Part shown: one piece after another, positions 1 through 9,423 of the stretch
Layout: every line of letters begins with the position of its first letter
Numbering within the stretch: position 1 is the stretch's first letter
NCBI RefSeq assembly: GCF_015074785.1
Contig: NZ_CP042464.1
Span: 2,915,001-2,979,000 of the forward strand
Source: Segatella copri
GTDB taxonomy: Bacteria; Bacteroidota; Bacteroidia; Bacteroidales; Bacteroidaceae
Reading direction: 5' to 3'
Length of the DNA: 64,000 bases
Program-made: the position numbers and the translations under genes
The notes under the pieces: model-generated
What the model was told of the DNA's origin: nothing
The model's database searches: none
What the model saw: the letters and a program-made list of their open reading frames with translations, nothing else

Positions 1-1152
<1,152 letters not shown>

Positions 1153-1426
1153 AAATATCATTTTTACTTCTTGCCTCATTGCTGAAGCAATCGGTGTTTG
1201 TTATCTGTACTTAGGACGAATATCCTTTTCGTTTATTGAAGCTTAGTAAACCTGACTTGTCAATTGCTTGACGGTTCGTTTCTTTTACCCAGTTTCTTTA
1301 TACTCCCTATATAATATAAGGTGTAATCCAAAACCGCTTCTTGTACTACTTGTCTGTTTATGTAAAATCTTTCAAAGAACTCTTTCTTTAATCGCTAAGA
1401 GAAAGCGTATTTCTCAAAAGCGAGTG
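1153..1426 (-). other. rRNA operon leader
   Basis: About 270 nt between the 16S 5' end and the rrn promoter. No protein gene is credible here. On the minus strand the leader carries one copy of the AT-rich element (CACCTTATATTATATAG, 1307-1323) that recurs through the window. Leader processing and antitermination sites are expected in such a region but I cannot assign them. Confidence 0.6.
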
Positions 1427-1458
1427 CAAAAGTACAAACATTTTCCGAAACCGCCAAA
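1427..1458 (-). promoter_or_regulatory. rRNA operon promoter
   Basis: On the minus strand the -7 box TACTTTTG occupies 1434-1427 and the -33 box TTTG occupies 1458-1455, with 20 nt between. This matches the Bacteroidetes housekeeping promoter (TTTG, about 19-20 nt, TAnnTTTG). Predicted start of transcription is near 1420. The upstream stretch 1459-1615 holds only AT-rich DNA as far as I can see. Confidence 0.75.
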
Positions 1459-1615
1459 CATTTTCCGGAAAAAGTTTAGAAATTAACAGTATTTTAACAC
1501 TTTCATCTTATTTTGCACTAATTTTGATACCAATCACTTTATTATATACATACACGCGCTCATATCTGCGTGTGGGCACACAAGCATGCGCATATACATA
1601 AATGGTACCAGAAAA

Positions 1616-3811
1616 CTATTCTGCCTCCAAATAGAGAACACGAGACGACCAGTCGTTCTTCTTTCCCCAGTCTACCTCATGAACATACGGCATTTCCAAG
1701 CCATGTTCCATAAGATACTTACCAGAGTAAGATTTTCCCTCGCAATCAAGAGGCTTGTTATCAATTACATCTAACTCTTTTACCTTATATATTTTATTCT
1801 CATCCAAACCAGCCATCTTAACTCTTGGCAAATGAACATTATAGAAGTTTGCCAATTTCCACCAATAGAAGACAGCCTTGTCTTTTGCTTCACTAACATA
1901 CATAATAGAAGACAAGCCCTGATTATCGTACGGAGAAACCAAACGATAAAGGTCGCCAAGCTGAACAACAGGACGGATCTCTTTGTATTCAGAGATAGCC
2001 TTTCGGCAGAGAGCCTTTTCCTCATCCGTCATATTCTTTGGCTGGATTTCCATTCCAAGACGTCCGCTCATAGCTACATCAATACGATACTTCAAAGAAG
2101 TAGTGCGGAATACGGTATGGTTTGGCACTGCAGAGATATGACTTGCCATGGCGATGGCTGGGAAGAAATAGCTGGTTCCATACTGCATATAAATACGCTG
2201 CATGGCATCCGTATTATCACTTACCCAAAACTCATCAAAACCACGGAGCATGCCCCAATTGGCACGGCCACCGCCACTTGCGCAACATTGAATCACCACA
2301 TCCTTATACTTAGCACGAATACGGTCGATAACCTTCGCAAATCCCTGATGATAAGCAATGTAGAGATGACTCTGATCGGCTGCAGACAAGTATTGGCTAC
2401 CATGATTCATAATAGCCATATTGGCATCCCACTTGATGTAGGCTATATCTGGATATTTAGTAAGTAAATTGTCTACTACACCGAAAACAAAGTCCTGTAC
2501 TTTTGGATTTGAGAGATCGAGCACCAACTGAGTACCGCCACGGCCCAGAACAGCATCTCGCTTAGGAGCCTTGATAACCCAATCAGGATGCTTCTCATAG
2601 AGCATACTGGTAGTATTGGTCATTTCCGGTTCGATCCAGATACCAAACTTTACCTGGTTTTTTCTGGCATCGCTCAGCAAGCCTTCAATGCCATTAGGAA
2701 GTTTCTTGGTATCAACCACCCAGTCGCCGAGTGCACAGTTATCAGTAACACGAGGATATTTGGTTCCGAACCATCCATCATCCATCACGAAGAGTTCACC
2801 ACCCATACTATGGATATCAGCCATCATCTGGTCCATTCCCTTCTGGTTGATGTCGAAATAAACACCTTCCCAAGAGTTGAGCAAGATATCACGCTCCTTA
2901 TCTCCATGTGCCAAGATATATTTGCGTCCCCATTTATGGAAGTTTCTACTTGCACCGCTCAAGCCCTGTGTTGAATAGGTCAAAGCGAGTGCAGGAGTTT
3001 TGAAAGTCTCACCTTTCTTAAGATGATATTCAGAGTTCTGTTCATTAATACCGGCAAAGAAATAATGATATTCGGTATCATCGGTAACCGTCTTCAGCTT
3101 ATAGTTACCGCTATAAACCAAGGCTGCACCAATAACATTACCCGCATTTTCCTGTCCTTTACCATCGAGCGAGAACATGACTTCTGCATGATCGGTATGC
3201 GAATTGCGGGTACCATCATTGTTTCGGATTACAAATTCTCCTGGCTGCAGTTTTTCATGACTCAATTGTCCCTCTGCTGCCCAAGTACCGGAAAGATGAC
3301 TCATCCAGACATCTCCACGACGGATAGGAAGCATAGCCGATGCGAAGGTAGTCAGGGTAACAGTACCCTTTTCACCATTCAGAATCTCGGTCCATGCCTC
3401 AATCATATCAACATCATTGTATGCACGATACTTCAAATCTACCTTTATATTATATACAGGATCTTTCAGATGAACGGTCGTAACAGAAGCATTTCCTTCG
3501 TTCTTCACATCACAGCCCGTAGCCACGAGTGCAGTTGAAAGATTGCCATCACTATGACGCATGGCAAGCGCCGCTTCAGCTGGAGTATTCAGTCCGTAAG
3601 CCGGATAAGCATCCATACGGCCATCAGTAGCGACCTTCAGATTCTGCAAATCGTTAGGATTCAACTTAGTACCGAAATAGAGATACTGGGCAGGTTTTCC
3701 ATTCTCAACATCGAGAATGAGCGACATACCCTTTGTATTTACAGATACTTTTTCTGCCATCGCCGGAAGTGCGACAGTCATCAATATAAGTGCAATTGAT
3801 TTTAACTTCAT
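1616..3811 (-). CDS. Alpha-galactosidase, GH36 family, exported
   Basis: 731 aa. Predicted to release terminal alpha-galactose from oligosaccharides such as raffinose-type sugars, probably in the periplasm. Residues 1-19 (MKLKSIALILMTVALPAMA) form a signal peptide. An N-terminal beta-sandwich region of about 300 residues is followed by a TIM barrel. The GH36 catalytic signatures are visible: YIKWDAN near residue 460 (Asp nucleophile) and SDNTDA near residue 533 (Asp acid/base). WFGTKYPRV and FGIWIEPEM are further family motifs. Length is normal for GH36. It stands alone with its own promoter (3884-3914); no SusC/SusD pair or other glycosidase adjoins it. Family call is firm, substrate is inferred. 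Confidence 0.93.
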   Translation of the reverse strand: MKLKSIALILMTVALPAMAEKVSVNTKGMSLILDVENGKPAQYLYFGTKLNPNDLQNLKVATDGRMDAYPAYGLNTPAEAALAMRHSDGNLSTALVATGCDVKNEGNASVTTVHLKDPVYNIKVDLKYRAYNDVDMIEAWTEILNGEKGTVTLTTFASAMLPIRRGDVWMSHLSGTWAAEGQLSHEKLQPGEFVIRNNDGTRNSHTDHAEVMFSLDGKGQENAGNVIGAALVYSGNYKLKTVTDDTEYHYFFAGINEQNSEYHLKKGETFKTPALALTYSTQGLSGASRNFHKWGRKYILAHGDKERDILLNSWEGVYFDINQKGMDQMMADIHSMGGELFVMDDGWFGTKYPRVTDNCALGDWVVDTKKLPNGIEGLLSDARKNQVKFGIWIEPEMTNTTSMLYEKHPDWVIKAPKRDAVLGRGGTQLVLDLSNPKVQDFVFGVVDNLLTKYPDIAYIKWDANMAIMNHGSQYLSAADQSHLYIAYHQGFAKVIDRIRAKYKDVVIQCCASGGGRANWGMLRGFDEFWVSDNTDAMQRIYMQYGTSYFFPAIAMASHISAVPNHTVFRTTSLKYRIDVAMSGRLGMEIQPKNMTDEEKALCRKAISEYKEIRPVVQLGDLYRLVSPYDNQGLSSIMYVSEAKDKAVFYWWKLANFYNVHLPRVKMAGLDENKIYKVKELDVIDNKPLDCEGKSYSGKYLMEHGLEMPYVHEVDWGKKNDWSSRVLYLEAE

Positions 3812-3883
3812 ATTACCTTTCTAAGTTATTAGTTGCGTTTATAGTTTCAATTTTGTGAGAGATGATTTCTCATTTTCACATCG

Positions 3884-3914
3884 CAAAATTATAAAAAAAT
3901 CCAATACATTCCAA
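3884..3914 (-). promoter_or_regulatory. Promoter of the alpha-galactosidase gene
   Basis: Minus-strand -7 box TAATTTTG (3891-3884) with TTG at 3914-3912, spacing 20 nt. This predicts an untranslated leader of about 65 nt before the start codon at 3811. Confidence 0.6.
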
Positions 3915-4037
3915 TACTTTTTTGATTTATTTTTCGAAGAAAGCAGAAAAGGACAAACAATCAGCAAATAAAGCAAAGAAAACACTTTAGAAATCGAAAG
4001 AATTCCTAAAAGATAGTCCACTTTAAGAAATTCTTAG

Positions 4038-4045
4038 TATCTTTG
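4038..4045 (+). promoter_or_regulatory. -7 promoter box of the hemolysin III gene
   Basis: TATCTTTG matches the Bacteroidetes -7 consensus exactly. No good -33 box is seen. Transcription would start near 4052, upstream of the chosen start codon at 4139. Confidence 0.5.
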
Positions 4046-4138
4046 CAATGTTATAGCTGATAACGATTTAGGTATAGTGGCTTGAATGCCCTATTTCTCA
4101 AAATCAGCAGAATGTGTAACGAAAAGATATATAGAGAT

Positions 4139-4795
4139 ATGAAACTAAAGATACATTTCAGTCATAAAGAAGAACTTTGGAACTCATGGTCGCATGCAGG
4201 AGGTATCCTGATGGGCTTTGTCGTGGGAGCCATCTTCTTATATTGGTGTTTTACGATGCATAACGGATGGGCTACGGCGGGAGTTATCCTCTATCTGTTC
4301 GGTATGCTGATGTCTTACATCGCCTCAACGGTTTACCATGCCGTTTCTGCCTGGAGCAAATGGAAGGAGCGACTGCGCAAATGGGACCATGCCGCCATCT
4401 ACTGGCATATTGCCGGTTCTTACTCGCCAATCACGCTCATTGCGATGCGAGACCAGGGATATTGGGGATGGAGCCTCTTTATCTTTATCTGGGCTTGCGC
4501 CATTGCCGGAACCATCATGAGTTTTGCCAGACTCAAGGATCACAGCAACCTGGAGACCATCTGCTTTGTAGGCATGGGATTGTCGGTACTGGTTGCCTTT
4601 AAACCTTTGATAGACTCCGTATCCACCGCCACAGTCTGGTGGATTATTGCCGAAGGCGTCTGCTACATTACGGGCGCCGTATTCTACAGTATCAACAAGA
4701 AGAAATACATGCATTCCGTGTTCCATTTCTTCGTTTTAGCTGGTAGTATCTGCCACATCATTGCAGTTTGGGACATTCTCATGAAATATATCTAA
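4139..4795 (+). CDS. Hemolysin III / PAQR-family membrane protein
   Basis: 218 aa from the ATG at 4139 (MKLKIHFSHKEE...). An in-frame ATG at 4082 adds 19 residues that look unlike the family, so I prefer the internal start. Seven hydrophobic segments are evident. Conserved polar motifs of the family are present: STVYHA at the end of TM2, DHAAIYWHIAGSYSP in the middle and MHSVFHFFVLAGS near the C-terminus, with the Asp and His residues thought to bind metal. Members are inner-membrane proteins; the bacterial function is poorly defined despite the hemolysin name. Monocistronic, followed at once by a strong terminator. Confidence 0.88.
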   Translation: MKLKIHFSHKEELWNSWSHAGGILMGFVVGAIFLYWCFTMHNGWATAGVILYLFGMLMSYIASTVYHAVSAWSKWKERLRKWDHAAIYWHIAGSYSPITLIAMRDQGYWGWSLFIFIWACAIAGTIMSFARLKDHSNLETICFVGMGLSVLVAFKPLIDSVSTATVWWIIAEGVCYITGAVFYSINKKKYMHSVFHFFVLAGSICHIIAVWDILMKYI

Positions 4796-4815
4796 ACGAC
4801 TTAAGAATAAGGATC

Positions 4816-4859
4816 AAGGCATCGGGAAGTTTTTGCTTTCCGATGCCTTTGTTTTTTTA
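4816..4859 (+). terminator. Rho-independent terminator after the hemolysin III gene
   Basis: A 14-bp stem with one mismatch (AAGGCATCGGGAAG at 4816-4829 against CTTTCCGATGCCTT at 4836-4849), a six-nt loop and a T-rich tail to 4859. Confidence 0.88.
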
Positions 4860-4965
4860 TAAAGTTCTATATTACAAGACATTCATCCATATCATACTCT
4901 TCTTATAATATAATAAGGTGGAATTGTTAACAATACGTTAAAGTATGAAAATAATTGCCCAAAAG

Positions 4966-4997
4966 TTTGGAACTTATCGCAGAAAAGCATACCTTTG
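4966..4997 (+). promoter_or_regulatory. Promoter of the ABC transporter/GntR operon
   Basis: TTTG at 4966-4969, 20 nt, TACCTTTG at 4990-4997. Transcription should start near 5004, about 34 nt before the first gene. A copy of the recurrent AT-rich element (4902-4920) lies just upstream. Confidence 0.72.
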
Positions 4998-5037
4998 CAG
5001 TGTTCTATTGAAGTAGTACACTAAAACATCAAAGATT

Positions 5038-5862
5038 ATGATACAGATTAAAGACATTGATTTCAGATACCCAGGTAGCAAGCACCTTGTATTTAGAGAT
5101 TTCTCTTTGGAACTCAAGGAGAACAACATTTATGGCTTGCTCGGCAAGAACGGTACAGGCAAGAGCACCCTGCTCTACCTCATCAGCGGATTGCTCCGCC
5201 AGCAACAAGGTACCATTCTCGTGGATGGCATTTCGGCACAAGATCGCAAAGCCGAGATGCTGAAGGACATCTTCATGGTGCCCGAAGAGTTTGAACTGCC
5301 CAACGTTTCCCTCGCCACCTACGTGAAGATGAACCAGGGGTTCTATCCTAACTTCTCGCAGGAAGTGCTGGACCGTTGCCTCAAGGATTTTGATTTACCA
5401 CTCTCTCTCAAGTTGAACGAACTCTCGATGGGACAGAAGAAGAAGGTATTCATGAGTTTCGCACTCGCCACGGGTACCCGCTTTCTTCTGATGGACGAGC
5501 CAACCAATGGTCTCGACATCCCATCGAAGAGCCAGTTCCGTAAGGTCATCGCCAATAACATGACGGAAGACCGCACCCTCATCATCTCTACTCATCAGGT
5601 GCACGATGTAGAGTCGTTGCTCGACCACATCATCATCATGAACCAGAGCCAGCTTCTGCTCGACGCTTCGGTTTCAGACATCTGCGAGAAATACACCTTC
5701 GAATACCGCAACCCACAGGAGATGGACGACACCGTGCTCTACGCCGAGCCAACCCTGCAGGGCAATGCCGCCATCTGCAAGCAACAGGAGGGTGAGCAGG
5801 AAACACAGATGAACCTGGAGTTGCTCTTCAATGCAGTAATTAATGGAAAATTAAACGATTAA
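5038..5862 (+). CDS. ABC transporter ATP-binding protein
   Basis: 274 aa. Cytoplasmic ATPase that powers the adjoining permease. Walker A GKNGTGKST is at about residues 36-44, the signature LSMGQ at 129-133, Walker B LLMDEP at 150-155 and the H-loop His at 186 (ISTHQ). The last ~70 residues, past the ATPase core, are acidic and Gln-rich. First gene of a three-gene operon with a permease (14 bp downstream) and a GntR/YtrA-type regulator. That arrangement resembles ytr-type operons, where the regulator represses its own transporter. The transported substrate cannot be read from the sequence. Confidence 0.9.
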   Translation: MIQIKDIDFRYPGSKHLVFRDFSLELKENNIYGLLGKNGTGKSTLLYLISGLLRQQQGTILVDGISAQDRKAEMLKDIFMVPEEFELPNVSLATYVKMNQGFYPNFSQEVLDRCLKDFDLPLSLKLNELSMGQKKKVFMSFALATGTRFLLMDEPTNGLDIPSKSQFRKVIANNMTEDRTLIISTHQVHDVESLLDHIIIMNQSQLLLDASVSDICEKYTFEYRNPQEMDDTVLYAEPTLQGNAAICKQQEGEQETQMNLELLFNAVINGKLND

Positions 5863-5876
5863 ATGATTAGACGATT

Positions 5877-6722
5877 ATGAAAAAGAATTTCGATTTAAAT
5901 AGATTAGGAATGGTTATCCGTTGGGATGTATTAAACAACTGGACCTATAATTTGGGAATCATTGCAGGACTCGCTATCTGTTTTTCAATTGCAAACATCA
6001 TCCGGCTTTACAGAATTAGTGGCTTTATTGCAGCATCCCATGAACTAGATGCCATGACCGACAGTTATAAGGAATCCGCATATATGTTCTTTGGATTCAT
6101 TTCTTTTATGGTCATTTACGTATTGGCATCTTGCATCTTCAGAAACATGAAGACCAAGTTACAGCGCGAAAGTTTCCTGATGCTTCCTGCCACTAACCTG
6201 GAAAAATATGTGGCTCGATTTCTGGTTGTTACCGTTGGTGGTCTTGTGACTTTGCTAGGAGCCTTGGTCATTTCAGATATTATCCAGCTCATCTTTAGCT
6301 TTTTCATCACTCCAGGCTTCCATATCAGCCTTACATGGCCAGTACTCAGCCACACCATTTTTGCCCTTTCACCAATAGACAATTCTTGGCAAACAATTCT
6401 GGCAGTCTACTCCTTCCTGATATTTGCCCATTCCTTCGCAACCCTGGGAGGAGCCTTCTACCGTAAGTTTCCTGTGCTTCTGACAGCATGTACGGGATTA
6501 GCACTTTGTCTGATTTTGGGTTATATTATCAACGAACTGGGTGAAGCCGGATGGCTTGATTTCATAGGAACCTTGCACATCGAAGAGTGTTCTTCTGCTC
6601 AATATTGTACTGTATTCACCTCGTCTGCAGTATTTCTTGCTTTGGCTGCCTTCAACTATTGGGCATCCTACAAGCTCTTCACCCGTATGCAGGTTATCTG
6701 CAACAAGTGGATCAACATCTAA
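5877..6722 (+). CDS. ABC transporter permease (uncharacterised, six-TM type)
   Basis: 281 aa. Hydrophobic segments at about residues 24-44, 70-92, 112-136, 177-197, 204-223 and 246-264 suggest a polytopic inner-membrane protein. There is no recognisable sequence motif. The call rests on its position between the ABC ATPase and the GntR-type regulator, and on the ABC-2-like topology with a long loop between the first two TM segments. Less AT-biased than the glycan genes and in keeping with its neighbours. Confidence 0.68.
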   Translation: MKKNFDLNRLGMVIRWDVLNNWTYNLGIIAGLAICFSIANIIRLYRISGFIAASHELDAMTDSYKESAYMFFGFISFMVIYVLASCIFRNMKTKLQRESFLMLPATNLEKYVARFLVVTVGGLVTLLGALVISDIIQLIFSFFITPGFHISLTWPVLSHTIFALSPIDNSWQTILAVYSFLIFAHSFATLGGAFYRKFPVLLTACTGLALCLILGYIINELGEAGWLDFIGTLHIEECSSAQYCTVFTSSAVFLALAAFNYWASYKLFTRMQVICNKWINI

Positions 6723-6741
6723 GAATTAAAATTTGAAGATT

Positions 6742-7113
6742 ATGAATTTCAGTAACGATAAAGCAATATACGTACAGATAGCCGAGCGATTGAGCGATGA
6801 GATTCTGGCGGGCAAGTACAAGGAAGACGAACGAATACCGAGCGTCAGGGAATACGCCGTGCTGCTGGAGGTAAATGCCAACACAACCGTGAAGGCATAC
6901 GACCTGCTTGCCAACGATGAGATCATCTACAACAAGCGAGGCCTGGGCTACTTTGTTTCCGCTGGAGCCAAGAAGCAGATTAAGAAAACCCGCAAAAAGG
7001 AGTTTATGAAAGAAAGACTCCCGGAACTCGCTCGACAAATGCAGCTTCTCGACATCTCCATCGATGAAGTGAAGGAAGAGTTGGAGAAGAATCTCAAAAA
7101 GATAAAGATATGA
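6742..7113 (+). CDS. GntR-family (YtrA-type) transcriptional regulator
   Basis: 123 aa from the ATG at 6742; an upstream in-frame TTG at 6733 is a less likely start. The N-terminal winged helix-turn-helix runs from about residue 8 to 72 (AIYVQIAERLSDEIL, RIPSVREYA, NTTVKAYDLL, KRGLGYFV). The effector domain is short and helical, with many basic and acidic residues (KKTRKKEFMKERL, EVKEELEKNLKKIK). This size and layout are typical of YtrA-type regulators of ABC transporters. It probably represses the promoter at 4966-4997. The stop codon is followed by a 160-bp gap before the next operon. Confidence 0.88.
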   Translation: MNFSNDKAIYVQIAERLSDEILAGKYKEDERIPSVREYAVLLEVNANTTVKAYDLLANDEIIYNKRGLGYFVSAGAKKQIKKTRKKEFMKERLPELARQMQLLDISIDEVKEELEKNLKKIKI

Positions 7114-7206
7114 TGACACTATTCATCCTCAAATATATATTTATAGCTTCTGTCTTTGCCTTATATATAATAAGGTGTATGTAATAACGTTTTTAAAAAA
7201 GAGTTA

Positions 7207-7235
7207 CGCTTGCAACTTTCAGAAAGTTGCAAGCG
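7207..7235. promoter_or_regulatory. 29-bp perfect inverted repeat upstream of the MacB-type operon
   Basis: Arms CGCTTGCAACTTTC (7207-7220) and GAAAGTTGCAAGCG (7222-7235) are exact complements around a single central A. No T-run follows on the plus strand, so it is a poor terminator for the regulator gene. It lies 40 bp before the LolD-like gene and could be an operator. An AT-rich element (7159-7177) lies just upstream. Confidence 0.6.
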
Positions 7236-7274
7236 TCTAATGGTTTAAATTGATATCCATAAAACGAAAGTAAT

Positions 7275-7991
7275 ATGTCATTAATTCATCTAAAAGACGT
7301 CAACAAGACCTACCAGGGTGCTCAGCCACTCCATGTGCTGAAGGGCATCGACCTCGACATCGAACGTGGCGAGTTCGTCAGCATCATGGGTGCTTCCGGC
7401 TCGGGAAAATCCACCTTATTAAATATACTGGGTATTCTCGACAACTACGATACGGGCGAATACCGACTCAACGATGTGCTCATCAAAGACCTCTCGGAAA
7501 CCCGTGCTGCCGAATACCGCAACAAGATGATCGGCTTCATCTTCCAGTCGTTCAACCTCATCTCGTTCAAGACGGCGGTGGAAAACGTAGAGCTTCCACT
7601 CTTCTACCAGGGCGTGAGCCGCAAGAAGCGCCACGAACTGGCGATGGAATATCTAGAAAAACTGGGCTTGAAGCAATGGGCCAACCATTATCCTAACGAG
7701 ATGTCGGGAGGACAGAAGCAGCGTGTAGCCATCGCCCGTGCCCTCATCACCAAACCGGAAATCATCCTAGCCGATGAGCCTACCGGAGCCCTCGACTCCA
7801 AAACGAGCGTGGAAGTGATGGACCTGTTGAAGGAACTGCACCAGAAAGAGGGAATGACCATCGTGGTGGTAACCCACGAAAGCGGTGTTGCCAACGAGAC
7901 CGATAAGGTTATCCATATCAAGGACGGACTCATCGGAAGCATCGAAGACAACAGAGACCATCATCTCGTATCGAAAGACTACGTGAAGTAA
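7275..7991 (+). CDS. ABC transporter ATP-binding protein, LolD/MacB type
   Basis: 238 aa. ATPase of a type VII (MacB-like) ABC system that works with the two FtsX-type permeases downstream. Walker A GASGSGKST at 39-47, Q-loop Gln 91 (IFQSFNL), signature SGGQ at 144-147, Walker B ILADEPTGALDS at 164-175, His 201. These systems couple cytoplasmic ATP hydrolysis to movement of a periplasmic substrate across the outer membrane. First of four genes in one direction; no sharp promoter match is visible, but the 29-bp palindrome lies just upstream. Confidence 0.92.
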   Translation: MSLIHLKDVNKTYQGAQPLHVLKGIDLDIERGEFVSIMGASGSGKSTLLNILGILDNYDTGEYRLNDVLIKDLSETRAAEYRNKMIGFIFQSFNLISFKTAVENVELPLFYQGVSRKKRHELAMEYLEKLGLKQWANHYPNEMSGGQKQRVAIARALITKPEIILADEPTGALDSKTSVEVMDLLKELHQKEGMTIVVVTHESGVANETDKVIHIKDGLIGSIEDNRDHHLVSKDYVK

Positions 7992-7993
7992 GA

Positions 7994-8080
7994 AGTTTAT
8001 AGTTTAAAGTTTATAGTTAATAGGGCAGAACTGCTGATGGCGCCAGCCCTCTATAAACTATCAACTATTAATTATTAACT
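7994..8080. repeat. Imperfect palindromic intergenic repeat of TATAAACT words
   Basis: The left part is built of AGTTTATAG/TTTATAGTTAAT words ending in AGGGC at 8026. The right part starts GCCCT at 8046 and continues with CTATAAACTAT and ATTAATTATTAACT words. The two arms are near-complementary. A related element with the same GCCCTATAAACTATTAACT arm sits at 31496-31582. Both separate codirectional genes. Confidence 0.6.
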
Positions 8081-8087
8081 AAAAATA

Positions 8088-9347
8088 ATGAGAGAATTAA
8101 TCAAGGAAATATGGAGTACGTCGAAGCGCAACAAGCTCCGCACTTCGCTTACGGGATTTGCCGTTGCCTGGGGAATCTTCATGCTGATATTCCTACTGGG
8201 CGCCGGCAACGGACTGATTAATGCCCAGTTGCAGCAAAGCACCCGATTCCTTGCCAACTCCATGCGAGTATTCCCGGGCGAAACCTCCAAGGCTTACAAG
8301 GGACTGAAGGAAGGCAGAAGCATCACGCTCAACGACAAGGATATCCTCATCAGCAACAAGACCTACGGTCAATACATAGATGATGTGGGCGGAAGACTGG
8401 AACAGTATAACGTGAACATCAACTATGGCGATAATTATGTGGCAAGCCAGTCATTGGTGGGTGTGGCTCCTACGCATCCCAAAATCGACAAGACGGAGCT
8501 GATTGCCGGACGATTCATCAACGAAATCGATATGAAGGAGCAGCGCAAGAATGTGGTACTGAGCCGAAGCCAGGCCAAGGAACTCTGCAAAGACTATCGT
8601 TCGCTGGTGGGCAAGAACGTAAAGATCAGCAATCTCAACTTCCAGGTGGTGGGAATCTACAAGGATGATGAATCGCGCAACAATACCGAAGCCTTCATCG
8701 CCTACTCCACCATAAAGACCATCTACGCCAAGGGCGATGATGCGGGAAGTCTGGAGTTTACCATCAAGAACCTGAAGACCAGGGAGGACAATAAGCAGTT
8801 TGAAAAGAACTATCGTGCCAGCATCAACAACAACCATCAGGCAGCACCTGATGACGAGCGAACCATCTGGCTCTGGAACCGATACATGGACAATATCCAG
8901 ATGAACCAGGGAATCGCCATCATGCAGACGGCACTCTGGATAGTAGGTCTGTTCACCCTGCTGAGCGGAATCGTGGGCGTAAGCAACATCATGCTCATCA
9001 CCGTGAAGGAGCGAACCCGAGAGTTTGGCGTAAGAAAAGCCATCGGAGCCAAGCCTTGGTCGATACTGAAGCTCATCATCACCGAGAGCATCATCATCAC
9101 CTCGTTCTTCGGCTACATCGGAATGGTATGTGGCGTGGCGGCAAACGAAATCATGGACGCAACCATCGGCCACACCACCGTAGATACCGGACTGTTTAAA
9201 GCCGCCATGTTTGTGAATCCTACGGTGGGCATCGGCACCTGCATCGGTGCCACCATCACCATCGTCATCGCAGGCACCATCGCCGGACTCATCCCAGCCA
9301 TCAAGGCTGCAAGAATCCGACCGATAGAGGCGCTGAGAGCAGAGTAA
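8088..9347 (+). CDS. MacB-like ABC permease (FtsX family), first copy
   Basis: 419 aa. N-terminal TM at about residues 22-44, a large periplasmic MacB-PCD-type domain (about 45-280) and three C-terminal TM segments of the FtsX domain (about 285-310, 330-360, 380-405). The conserved cytoplasmic loop between the first two FtsX helices is clear (ERTREFGVRKAIGAKP). Most similar in architecture to the next gene, so the two probably form a heterodimer. The substrate is unknown; antibiotics, peptides and lipoproteins are known cargo of relatives. Confidence 0.9.
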   Translation: MRELIKEIWSTSKRNKLRTSLTGFAVAWGIFMLIFLLGAGNGLINAQLQQSTRFLANSMRVFPGETSKAYKGLKEGRSITLNDKDILISNKTYGQYIDDVGGRLEQYNVNINYGDNYVASQSLVGVAPTHPKIDKTELIAGRFINEIDMKEQRKNVVLSRSQAKELCKDYRSLVGKNVKISNLNFQVVGIYKDDESRNNTEAFIAYSTIKTIYAKGDDAGSLEFTIKNLKTREDNKQFEKNYRASINNNHQAAPDDERTIWLWNRYMDNIQMNQGIAIMQTALWIVGLFTLLSGIVGVSNIMLITVKERTREFGVRKAIGAKPWSILKLIITESIIITSFFGYIGMVCGVAANEIMDATIGHTTVDTGLFKAAMFVNPTVGIGTCIGATITIVIAGTIAGLIPAIKAARIRPIEALRAE

Positions 9348-9423
9348 TGCAAAATGTTGAATGCTAAGTGTTGAATGTTGAATTCATTCTTGCTTACACC
9401 TTATTATATATATAGAATAGGCT

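Noticed and set aside
1268..1486. 72-aa open frame on the plus strand in the rRNA leader region
   Set aside because: Opposes the rrn promoter and leader; composition is random AT-rich DNA.
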